Below are positions 8,427 through 18,007 of a stretch of DNA of 64,000 bases, one piece after another. A program made the position numbers and the translations under genes. Source of the stretch: Candidozyma auris. Taxonomy: Eukaryota > Ascomycota > Pichiomycetes > Serinales > Metschnikowiaceae. Positions within the stretch are counted from its first letter, which is position 1. Each line of letters opens with the position of its first letter. Location: positions 434,001 to 498,000 of the forward strand of contig NC_072817.1 in the NCBI RefSeq assembly GCF_003013715.1. Reading direction: 5' to 3'. The notes below the pieces were generated by a model, which was given only the letters and a program-made list of their open reading frames with translations, searched no databases and was not told where the DNA came from.

Positions 8427-10620
8427 ATTGTACTATAGAGACATAATACGACGAGATAAATCAAGGCATTCTGCAGGGGAAAGGAAGCATGTAGTAAGCA
8501 AAAATTCAGTAACGATGAAGAAGACTTCGGTCGTGAGTTATACCCGGATCATTGCTTTACCGAGTCCATGAGAGATTGTGGACATCGAGAGAGCACAGCT
8601 CCATAGGAAGAGTTGCAAAAAAGTGTTGAGAAAGATGAAGATCCACCAAAAGAAGTCATTTTTAATATCGACAGATTCCCCAACTGCTTTGCTTGTTTGC
8701 TGGAACTGAGCAGATCTACGTCTATCAATTGCTGCGAAACTGCACCCTCTGCTATTGCGAACTCGTAAATGGCTGCAAATCAGGAGTGGCCAGTGAAGAA
8801 GATTTAAATGCAAAGACGATCGACACTCAGATAGATGAGTACTTTAATAATGCAATCGTTTGGGCGATATCACGTAACATAATTGAACAACTTTTTTTGC
8901 AGATATTTGCAGTTTTTCAGTGGGGTTAACACAAATTTCCCTTTAGTTGAATCATGTTCCGCTAGTACCACAGGTCGACTGCAATTGACACGTCAAAGCT
9001 AGAGCCGAAGCTAAAATGGCGCTTCTCACTGATGCAACTTCACCTCTCAAATTATAATATTTCGTGTAACTTGCATTCCTCTTGACGTTCACTCTCCACT
9101 ATCTAAGGGAACGAATGTCGCGGAAATGTCGCACTCGCCATGTTTAGGGAGCTCTCGGAGGGTCCACGCCGGGCGAAATGACAGTAGAATTCGTATAAAA
9201 CCCGAATAAAAGCAATCAAAAGGTTATCGCTTTTTGCCCTTATGTCACAGGATCTGCATACCAATTGCCTTTAAAGTGCAATTACGGGGGGGATCTCGAA
9301 CTCCCGCCACGCCTGTGGTGGGTTGACTTTTTGCTCCTGTGCCTACACAGAACACTAGGAAAAAATTGAGCGTGGGAAAAAAAAACACCTTTCTGAACCT
9401 CACTAATCGATCCTTCTTTTACCAATCCCATTAAAGTATGTATAGATTCTGAAGTCTTGAAAGTAAGAATACGTGAAGGAGATTTTGCTGAATTCAATAG
9501 GTAGTATTATCCACTTTTAAACTCAAATGAGGAAATGATGAAAGGGTCGTGAAAAGACGTGATTGTCGTTGACAATGGCAATATCATGAAGATAGGCAAA
9601 ACAAGTGAAAAAGATTAAGGAGAATAAAGAAGAATATTATGGCCTGGCTGGTAATGAAAATATTTGAAGTGAACATTTGACAATTCGTCTCATTGGCTTC
9701 GCTGGGCTCTCTCTTGAGTCAATTTTGGGCGGCGCCCCCGAGTTGCTAGGTTCTTATAGCCGAGGCAATACAGTTGAAGCCCAAGGGCAATTGTACAAGT
9801 CAGGGTGCTTAACTCAGTGACACGTGTTGAACACTAATCCCTTTGATCCATCGCTATAACATTTTGGTTCTTCAGATCAAAGTTCACCTGGATCAGGTGT
9901 CGTTTCATTTCCGTGGACGCGACGTGCCGGGGAGCAAGTGACGCAAACGGTGGTGGTGATTTGATCAAAATAATCGTTTATTCTAACTTTTTGAATTAAA
10001 CTTTTTTATCACTGCTTATCGTGATGGCCCAGGACAACCTCGTAAATTGTACTGGGTACCTCTCGCTTGTTACTTGCTAGCGTTTGCCTATCTTGGCTGA
10101 GCACTAACGTTTTCGGTTGTTTTGTTCGCGCCCGCCCTGTCAGGACGCTCCGAAATTACCCAGCCAGTGATTTCTACTAAGGGATCAGATATACGCGATA
10201 CAACAGCGCTGACTGATCTGCTCGGAAATGTCTACATTCTTTTCAATATCATTCACTGATCTGTTGTTTCAATCACCCGACAGTGAGCTTCTCGTGCCGA
10301 ATATTCACGCATTTCGCACCAACAGGGAGGTCTCCCTCAGTGTCACCCTATACAGCACTTATGTCAGAATCTAATGTATGGTGGATAAACCCGTGCACCC
10401 GACACCGCCATACCTAGACACGACCAGCGCCCGCACCTCTCACGTCGATTTTTTTCTGGTGACCTGTTTCTTCATTGTCAACAAAAACCTACCGACCCAA
10501 ATTCACATTAAAACCTAATCGATCCATCCGATCTCAATTGTCCGAGTCCTTCTTCTTTCCGTTACTGTTTCTGCGTTTCAAGCTGTTCGGAAACTCTTCT
10601 GTTACTAACCCCTGCCTTAG
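8427..10620. promoter_or_regulatory. 2.2-kb gene-free region upstream of BMH1
   Basis: The longest gap in the window. No conserved ORF, tRNA or repeat was recognised. It contains a GC-rich palindrome-like GGGCGGCGCCCCC near 9728 and a CACGTG E-box near 9820. It probably holds the ARX1 3' end and a large BMH1 promoter and leader. A GTATGT at 9435 and a GTATGG at 10376 are possible donor sites for the leader intron described separately. Confidence 0.45.
10603..10620 (+). other. Branch point and 3' splice site of a probable 5'-UTR intron of BMH1
   Basis: TACTAAC at 10603-10609 is followed by CCCTGCCTTAG, with the acceptor AG at 10619-10620, 23 bases before the BMH1 ATG. This is a perfect yeast branch point at an ideal distance from the acceptor. 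The donor is not settled: GTATGG at 10376 or GTATGT at 9435. Confidence 0.7.
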
Positions 10621-10643
10621 AATTTTATTGATTCCTTTCGAAA

Positions 10644-11411
10644 ATGCCCGCCTCCCGTGAAGACTCCGTCTACCTTGCCAAGTTGGCCGAACAAGCCGAA
10701 CGTTACGAGGAGATGGTTGAAAACATGAAGGCTGTCGCTTCTTCTGGCCAGGAATTGTCTGTCGAGGAGCGTAACCTTTTGTCGGTTGCCTATAAGAATG
10801 TCATTGGCGCTCGCCGTGCTTCGTGGAGAATTGTTTCCTCTATCGAACAAAAGGAGGAGGTCAAGGGTAACGAGCAGCAGGTTTCCTTGATCAGAGAGTA
10901 CCGTTCCAAGATTGAGGCGGAATTGACCAAGATTTGCGAGGACATCTTGTCCGTCTTGTCCGACCACTTGATCTCGTCTGCCCAGACTGGTGAGTCCAAG
11001 GTGTTCTACTACAAGATGAAGGGTGACTACCACCGTTACTTGGCCGAGTTTGCCGTTGCCGAGAAGAGAAAAGAGGCTGCCGACTTGTCGTTGGAGTCCT
11101 ACAAGTCTGCTTCTGATGTTGCCGTTACCGAGTTGCCACCAACTCACCCAATCAGATTGGGATTAGCATTGAACTTCTCTGTTTTCTACTACGAGATTTT
11201 GAACTCTCCCGACAGAGCATGCCATTTGGCCAAGCAGGCTTTTGATGATGCCGTTGCCGACTTGGAGACTCTTTCTGAAGACTCTTACAAGGACTCCACT
11301 TTGATCATGCAGTTGTTGAGAGATAACTTGACCTTGTGGACCGACTTGTCAGAGGCTCCAGCACAGCAGGAGGAACAACAGCCAGCAGAGACAAAGGCTG
11401 AAGAAGAGTAG
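10644..11411 (+). CDS. BMH1: 14-3-3 protein Bmh1
   Basis: Phosphoserine/threonine-binding dimeric adaptor acting in signalling, cell cycle and morphogenesis. The 255-aa protein shows the whole 14-3-3 fold: dimer-forming helices ([15 protein letters not shown]), [39 protein letters not shown], and [13 protein letters not shown]. The Lys, Arg and Tyr residues of the phosphopeptide groove are in these blocks. A short acidic, Gln-rich tail follows. Codon use is strongly biased (TTG, GCC, AAG, TCC), as in highly expressed yeast genes. C. albicans has a single 14-3-3 gene; whether this is the only copy here cannot be seen. Confidence 0.98.
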   Translation: MPASREDSVYLAKLAEQAERYEEMVENMKAVASSGQELSVEERNLLSVAYKNVIGARRASWRIVSSIEQKEEVKGNEQQVSLIREYRSKIEAELTKICEDILSVLSDHLISSAQTGESKVFYYKMKGDYHRYLAEFAVAEKRKEAADLSLESYKSASDVAVTELPPTHPIRLGLALNFSVFYYEILNSPDRACHLAKQAFDDAVADLETLSEDSYKDSTLIMQLLRDNLTLWTDLSEAPAQQEEQQPAETKAEEE

Positions 11412-12929
11412 AGAGCTCGTTGCAATGAGGCATCAAGATAAACGCAAATTCCCACAAAGTTTTTTTTATCCATTCTCCTTTCCTGTTCTTGTTCAATTCT
11501 CTGTCTTTGTAACTTATACTTTATCCTCCGTTCTCCCACGTGCTGCTAGAGATTTGAGAGCCGGTGGATGTCTTGAAAATTGAAGAATGAGCCAATTAGG
11601 GGAGTGTGAATATGAGCCAATGCTTAAATAATAAACGAAGCAAGAAAACATCTAAAGGCCGAGAGACGATGTCTTGAGAGTTGTAGTTAAATAAGATGAG
11701 AATTGATGGCAAGTAGGTAGCATTCGCTTAGAAAGCAAATCCTACGTAGTTGCCTCCAGTAGGCGACACGAAGATATAAAGACGATGCAATTTTCAGGAT
11801 CTCAAGTTACATAGAGATAGCCATCCACGGTCAAAGAGAAAGAGGCCAAGTTCAGCATTCCTCGGTGATACTTCACCATCTACATGTCTCACTGTAAGCC
11901 ACTCACTTCAGCCTCATCTCTGATTGGCAAAAGAAAGCAAAAAGTACTTGTCAATCAAAACCCCTCAACTCGATAATCTTCTCCTCTTGTGTGATTTTTC
12001 TCTGTACCGTTGACGACCAGCTGCAAAGTGATGACCCAGTATTGTGCTATTGGACAAGTTCAAAGTCACAGCAGCTGATCTTCACAGAAACCAGATCAAG
12101 GAAATGACTCTAAGTCTGGCCCCTTACTCTAAACAAACTAGATAATAGTTGATCGCCCTTGCGTCAGAACTAAACAAATAATGACTGTGATACGTAACTT
12201 TCGTAGCCATATGTTCGTAGCCTACAACAGGTGCTCTTTGGGGCGGTATTCTCAACTCAGTTATGAAGATTGCATAAATATTCGAGGACCCAATTCCTCA
12301 ATTCAACGAGCAACTTGAGTCATTTGGCAGGTAAGTGACGATAAACTAACAGCATTTCGTAGTCACTACAGGCATGTTCGAGCTGAAACTAATGGGACAA
12401 ATGAGCAATCTTTTTCGTATTACTCAGCTAGAAAGTGCTAGGGCGCTCACTGGAACTGAAAATCAGCAAGGATCAGGAATAAACCGACAATTTGTGCAAT
12501 CACGCTACTAGTTCAGGCGCCCTTGGAATATTACAGTGGTGTATAGCCATAACAAGCTTACAAATCCGAATATACGAAACATGGGAACACTTCAGCATAT
12601 TCTTGTGGCCTGGCTGCACTGTATGTTATTTCCGCAGGTTAATCGTTACTCTGTCAGTTCGTCTGCTAGTACTCTAGTAACGGTGCATAGTGAGGCACAA
12701 TGAGAAAGAGACTGGCCACCACGACAACAGCATTAGGATCAGATTTCCAATTGGTAGACTCCACCCGTCTCTTCTTTTCGTTTATCATGTCGTACAAAAA
12801 ATTCCTACCAAATTCACCACCTTAATTACGGTTTGCCGGCCCCTGCCTTTGCCGCCTGCCGGACGCGTGGGAGTGCACCAAGTATCGAAAAACAGTGTTG
12901 TCAACAACTACACCATCAACACTTTGCCA
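11412..12929. promoter_or_regulatory. 1.5-kb intergenic region between BMH1 and CDC12
   Basis: No conserved ORF is recognised. A perfect MCB hexamer ACGCGT lies at 12863-12868, 62 bases before the CDC12 ATG. The frame upstream of that ATG is open back to 12690 but contains no in-frame ATG, so it is leader rather than coding. Confidence 0.45.
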
Positions 12930-14090
12930 ATGCCCGTTGCTGAACCCGTGGGAATCTCCAACTTAGCCGATCAAAGGTACAAAATCGTGTCGAACCAGGG
13001 CGCCACGTTCACCCTCATGGTGGCGGGTGAGTCTGGTTTGGGCAAAACAACGTTCGTCAATACCCTTTTCCAGACAGCATTGAAGGACCACGAGGACCCA
13101 AACGAGAGACATAATAAGTTCACCAGCTCGCACCAGACGGTGGACATCAACATTGTGAGGGCCATTTTGGAGGAGAAAAACTTCAAGATTCGCTTGAACG
13201 TCATCGATACCCCTGGTTTTGGCAACAACGTCAACAACTTGGACTCGTGGACTCCAATCATCGATTTCATTGACGACCAACACGAAGCGTACGTGAAGCA
13301 GGAGAAACAGCCCTATCGTAAGGAGAAAAAGGATTTGAGGGTTCACGCGTGTTTGTACTTCATTCGTCCCACCGGTCACTCTTTGAAACCTTTGGACATT
13401 GAGATTATGAAGCGCTTGTCGACGCGAGTGAACTTAATCCCCGTGATTGCCAAAGCTGACACTTTGTCTCCTTCGGAATTGGAGCAGTTCAAGATCAGGA
13501 TAAGGGACGTGATCGAAGCCCAGGACATTAACATATACACTCCGCCAATGGACGTTGACGACCCAGCTAGTGCAGAGCACTCGAAGCAGCTCATTGAGGC
13601 CATGCCGTTTGCTGTGATTGGCTCGGAAGAAGAGGTGGAAGTGAGCCCTGGCAACTTCGTTAGAGGCAGAAAGTACCCATCGGGTGTAGTCGAAGTGGAG
13701 AACGATAGACACTGCGACTTCAAGAAGTTGCGCTCCTTATTGTTAAGAACGAACATGTTGGACTTGATCTTGTCCACGCAAGAGATCCACTTTGAGACCT
13801 TCCGCTCGTTGAAGTTGAGTAATTTGAACGAAGAAGGCGGTTCTGGCGAGAATGGTAGTGCCTCCATTAAGAAGCCTCGTCGTTTGCACAACCCCAAGTT
13901 TAAGGAAGAGGAGGATGCATTGAAGAAGTTCTTCACAGAACAAGTGAAGGCCGAGGAACAAAGATTCAGACAATGGGAGACCAACATCGTCACCGAGAGA
14001 AACAGATTAAACCAGGATTTGGAGGAGATGCAAGCAAAGTTGAAGGGTTTGGAGGAGCAAGTGAAGAAGTTGCAATTACTGAAAAAGTAG
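12930..14090 (+). CDS. CDC12: Septin Cdc12
   Basis: GTP-binding filament subunit of the bud-neck septin ring. 386 aa. The P-loop is GESGLGKTT near residue 36, switch II is DTPGFGNNVNNLDSW, and the G4 motif is AKAD. The septin unique element follows (HCDFKKLRSLLLRTNMLDLI). The C-terminal 90 residues are a charged coiled coil containing KKFFTEQVKAEEQRFRQWE, a block specific to Cdc12. The N-terminus (PVGISNLADQRYKIV) matches Cdc12 and supports the start at 12930. An ACGCGT in the leader suggests possible G1/S control. Confidence 0.96.
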   Translation: MPVAEPVGISNLADQRYKIVSNQGATFTLMVAGESGLGKTTFVNTLFQTALKDHEDPNERHNKFTSSHQTVDINIVRAILEEKNFKIRLNVIDTPGFGNNVNNLDSWTPIIDFIDDQHEAYVKQEKQPYRKEKKDLRVHACLYFIRPTGHSLKPLDIEIMKRLSTRVNLIPVIAKADTLSPSELEQFKIRIRDVIEAQDINIYTPPMDVDDPASAEHSKQLIEAMPFAVIGSEEEVEVSPGNFVRGRKYPSGVVEVENDRHCDFKKLRSLLLRTNMLDLILSTQEIHFETFRSLKLSNLNEEGGSGENGSASIKKPRRLHNPKFKEEEDALKKFFTEQVKAEEQRFRQWETNIVTERNRLNQDLEEMQAKLKGLEEQVKKLQLLKK

Positions 14091-15222
14091 GTACGGCTAC
14101 TATGACTATCAATAGCACTAGGGATACAATACATGTTTAAATCAAAGAACCAGCGGGGAGCACGAAACAGTCAATGCCAACATGGATTTGTCTTTGACTT
14201 CAACGACTCAGTGACGCAATGTGGGCGCCAACTCCTCTGATAAAGGGCCTCCTCTCTCAGCTGTCACCCTAGAGAAGGATTACAAAAAATCGACGAATCA
14301 GTGGTTTTGAAGGGAGTCCTACGCCTAGCAGAAGGATCTCAAGAACTATCTGTATTGAAGGCAGAAGGAGACACAAAACTCAGCCAATGTAGCGGAAGCA
14401 GAATGAACAGAAGTAGCGACCTTCAATTTTGACTTTTGCAATGACAAATGAGGCAACACCTGGCGGGAGTTGGTTACTACATCGGTGCAGTTATTTTTAC
14501 TAACAAGTCGTTCTTCTACGAGCCGCTCAGTATCATCTTCTCTTCGCCAGGCAGGACACAATTTTTGACCGTCAACTACAACACTTCTTCTCCAATGCCT
14601 CCCATTAGCCGGTGAATCTGATACAATCCATATACTTGGTATCAGAAGAACATTAATACCCCAAGGATTTGGTGAGATTCAAAAGCCACACCTTATCGAT
14701 GTTCAAATTGCGGAGCAGCTTTTCTGGCCACCTGGGGCAAACTCGAAACAAGACCGGGGTAAACTTATGGCATGATGGCGAGAGGACCTTTTGCAACCAC
14801 CTGCACAGATAATGGATACCCAGAGTTTCTTCAGATTCCGACCTGGTCCTTGGATTGCCACATATACAAATGAAAGAGACGATAGAATATATACGATTTG
14901 AACTTGTTGAGCTCAATGGACCTGATATTTCTTGTCGTCATGTGGGGGTGCTTTATTATCTGGACGTTGGAATGCATCGATAAACCGAGGCTTTCTGTCT
15001 CATAAAAACATCTTTATCCAAAAGGAAATTACTGATCATCTCTGAAAATCAATTTTGAGTCTAATAATCAGGTGAAGCTTGTCAAGCCTGAAAACATTGT
15101 ATGAAGTTAGTGAATACCACCTCTCTTGAGGATACAAGGTCCTGCATCATCAACACCATCTGCTCCTACTCCTCGCTCTTAACCAAGCTTCACTCGCCTA
15201 CTCCGTTCCAAGCCAGTCCACA
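14091..15222. other. 1.1-kb intergenic region
   Basis: No coding frame, tRNA or clear repeat is seen between CDC12 and the zinc-cluster gene. Confidence 0.45.
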
Positions 15223-17970
15223 ATGACTGAGACCGCTAGCTCAGAACAGCCGTCCAAGCAGTTCAAGAGAAATTATGTGGCTTGTTTAAATTGCCGTGTG
15301 AGGAAAGTCAAGTGTGATCTAGGAGACCTCAAGAAGCCCAACAGCAAATGCGCCAGGTGTGAACGAGAGAGACGTGATTGTGTATTTGTTGAGTCAAAGA
15401 AGCGGAATTTGCAAAGACTACGTATAGCGCAATTGCAAGGAAGCAAAGATGCCGTTTCTGGTATTCATGGCTCGCCTACCATGTCGCTGACTTCGAATGG
15501 TAATACTCCGGCAATAACCGCTCATCCCTCGGGTACTCCCGACAGCAAGGTTACAACTGATACAGAACCCTCAAAGCATTTTTCAACTATGGATGGTCCT
15601 TTAGCCTTTCTTGCAAATGCTGCTGGTAAGCTTGCATCTGCAGACGAACGAAACAGGGTTGATAGTCGTCACATGTACGGTCAGCTACAGGAATCGTCTC
15701 CGTTTCCCGTCCTGAGTGAGAGATCCAGGCTTCTTGGCCAGCCTAATAGTCGTTCTGTGATTGTGCTGCCTGTTGCTTCGAAAGAAAGTGCAAACGGAGA
15801 GTATTTTCATCGAAAAGCATCCTTGCCCAACAGTTATATGGCTCCACCGATGGGTAAATCAGCCACCGTTCCTTCGTCAGCTCCTGCAAGCGATCCCCCA
15901 AGTGCATCCATCGATGGCGCAGGTTCCCAGTGGCCATCTTATTTCAGTCGACCTGAGAATCAATCTCAACGTTTGACGATGCCTCCAGCTGAGTCCGAAG
16001 CTGAAATACGGCCTCGAGGAACCCTGGATTTGAACTCTATCGTCTATATAGGTGAAGATGGTATCCTCACAGCAGACGAGGCTGCATACTTTATTGAGAT
16101 GTTCTTCACCACAATGCATCCTTTCTTCCCACACATACCCCAATTTTTGCATCTGCCTTCTGTGTTGGCGGGCTACCCTATTCTCCTTTGCGCTGTTCTC
16201 ACTATTTCGTCGAGATACCACTCCCTTAATCGCACCACCGCAGATGGTGTTCCTAAAAATATCGATGTTCACGACAGACTTTGGCTCTACGTTCAGCGGC
16301 TCATCTCACAGACTGTGTGGGCCGAAGCAAGCACAAGATCCATAGGAACAGTTTTTGCGTTCCTTCTCTTCACAGAATGGAATCCCAGAGCTATACACTG
16401 GCGGTGGGCAGACTATGCCAATAGGAATGATGACCCATGTGATACGGCAATGTCATCACATCCTCTAACGTACGCATCATCAGTGGCTGAAGCAACTTCA
16501 GATGAACCTGCTGGATTTGGGGCCACCCGTCGCTCTTATAGAATGGCCTGGATGCTCATTGGTTCTGCGGTGCGTTTAGCACAAGACACTGGTTTCATGG
16601 AAGTGAGTTCCAAAACCTTCTTAGCCACCCACATTGCTGAAATGAACAGTGTCATGAACATGAGTCGGCGAAGTATGTTGGGGGCATCACTCGCTGACGT
16701 TGAGCTCGATCATGAGGATATTTCCGAGGTCGATATGGAATCAAGAGAAGACAACGAGTACAAGGTTCTCAAGATGACGGAAGATGAACAAAAGAGAGTC
16801 TCATCGGAACATGTGCTATCGTTCACCAGACCTCAAAAGGCTCAGATTGAAATACTTCAAATCATGTCTTTGAGTCATGAATCTCTATATGGCTACAAAG
16901 CTCCTCTCGGTTCCTTGAATCAGCGTCAAAACCTAGCTGTCCTCAATATCATCAGCCCAATGATTAATAACTGGGCACGAAAATATGGAGACTTGATGAC
17001 TATCTCGACAAAGACGGTTCGAAAATTCAATGTCAATGACTACAACTCATTCGACCCAGACGCCGCAAAGACACTCGCTGCATACATTCAAGCTGAATCT
17101 TTTATCTTCGAATATAACTACGCAAAGCTTTATGTTTACTCCTTGGCCTTGAGTCCCTCTTCTAAAAATACCCAACAGTCAAGTGGAAAAGTCAACTTAA
17201 AGCTCGACGAAATATCGAAGAGCGCTAAATACATCAAGCAAGCCTTCGCTGCAGCAAATGAAATTTTACATATGGCTCATAGAGTTCACAAAGTGAATAT
17301 GCTTCGTTTCATGCCGGTTCGATGGGTGACAAGAATCGTGCGTGCTGTTGCATTCATCGTTAGATGCTACTTGACCATCACCGCTCACAAATCTTCAGCT
17401 AATGATGAGAACGCCTCGGGAGTAAGTAGCGACAATCTCGATGCTACAATCCTATCGCTTTCCTTGATCTCGGTTCAAACAATTGTGCTGAGTATTCAAA
17501 AGGCTGCTGTCACGCTAAGAGATTGTTCTCCAGATGAACTTCATCTCTGCACTAGATACTCCAACGTATTGATGTTCTTATGTTCAGAAATGAGAAGCAA
17601 GCTCAAGCAGTCTGGCGGAGAAGACGAAATTGATAGTAGCAACTTTCGTCCCCAGAAGAGCGAAGATGGACTCAAATTAAAGGAAGAGGATGGCCAGCTT
17701 GGGTTTCAACCGCAGACGATTCCGCAAAGTTACGCAGATTACACGGGTCCTAGCCAAGAGGTTGGTCAAGTTCCATCTTCCTTCGGAGAGTCATCGCAAG
17801 CTCCAAATAGTGATCTCACATACTTAGCAAATAGTGAGCTCATGGAATGGATCATGAACAATCGTGACGTGGGACTTGACTTTGTTGGCCCTTGGACAGA
17901 GCTTATAGAGCAGCAACTAGAGGATCAGCATTTTGATTTCAACGATGGGCTAAACTTCACCAATCCCTAA
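15223..17970 (+). CDS. Zn(II)2Cys6 transcription factor, Aro80-like
   Basis: Fungal zinc-cluster regulator, 915 aa. The six Cys lie at residues 21, 24, 31, 43, 46 and 53, in the order C-x2-C-x6-C-x11-C-x2-C-x6-C. The context ACLNCRVRKVKCDLG and the terminal RRDCVFVES resemble Aro80, the activator of aromatic amino acid catabolism, and its relatives. A low-complexity Ser/Pro linker runs to about 260. From about 285 to 780 is a helical middle region of the fungal-specific transcription factor type (EMFFTTMHPFFPHIPQF, ILLCAVLTISSRYH, SYRMAWMLIGSAVRLAQDTG). The tail is acidic and may be an activation domain. Its 3' end converges with PPN1, 37 bp apart. The zinc cluster is certain; Aro80 orthology is an inference. 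Confidence 0.85.
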   Translation: MTETASSEQPSKQFKRNYVACLNCRVRKVKCDLGDLKKPNSKCARCERERRDCVFVESKKRNLQRLRIAQLQGSKDAVSGIHGSPTMSLTSNGNTPAITAHPSGTPDSKVTTDTEPSKHFSTMDGPLAFLANAAGKLASADERNRVDSRHMYGQLQESSPFPVLSERSRLLGQPNSRSVIVLPVASKESANGEYFHRKASLPNSYMAPPMGKSATVPSSAPASDPPSASIDGAGSQWPSYFSRPENQSQRLTMPPAESEAEIRPRGTLDLNSIVYIGEDGILTADEAAYFIEMFFTTMHPFFPHIPQFLHLPSVLAGYPILLCAVLTISSRYHSLNRTTADGVPKNIDVHDRLWLYVQRLISQTVWAEASTRSIGTVFAFLLFTEWNPRAIHWRWADYANRNDDPCDTAMSSHPLTYASSVAEATSDEPAGFGATRRSYRMAWMLIGSAVRLAQDTGFMEVSSKTFLATHIAEMNSVMNMSRRSMLGASLADVELDHEDISEVDMESREDNEYKVLKMTEDEQKRVSSEHVLSFTRPQKAQIEILQIMSLSHESLYGYKAPLGSLNQRQNLAVLNIISPMINNWARKYGDLMTISTKTVRKFNVNDYNSFDPDAAKTLAAYIQAESFIFEYNYAKLYVYSLALSPSSKNTQQSSGKVNLKLDEISKSAKYIKQAFAAANEILHMAHRVHKVNMLRFMPVRWVTRIVRAVAFIVRCYLTITAHKSSANDENASGVSSDNLDATILSLSLISVQTIVLSIQKAAVTLRDCSPDELHLCTRYSNVLMFLCSEMRSKLKQSGGEDEIDSSNFRPQKSEDGLKLKEEDGQLGFQPQTIPQSYADYTGPSQEVGQVPSSFGESSQAPNSDLTYLANSELMEWIMNNRDVGLDFVGPWTELIEQQLEDQHFDFNDGLNFTNP

Positions 17971-18007
17971 TTTCATGGTACTCTAATTGATATAATATAG
18001 AAATCAG

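Noticed and set aside
8538..8813. Minus-strand ORF with a hydrophobic segment (DFFWWIFIFLNTFLQLFLW)
   Set aside because: No plausible start or splice signals, and no family match I could recall; likely chance hydrophobicity in AT-rich DNA.
8427..10643. The 2.2-kb gene-free region as a possible centromere
   Set aside because: Base composition does not look unusually AT-rich, and no repeat or centromere-like feature is visible; a large BMH1 promoter and leader explains it better.
12331..12370. GTAAGT followed by CTAAC and AG, as an intron upstream of CDC12
   Set aside because: Donor to branch point is about 15 bases and the whole intron would be only 33-41 nt, too short for a yeast intron.
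12690..12929. Long N-terminal extension of CDC12
   Set aside because: The frame is open but contains no ATG before 12930, and the family starts at 12930.
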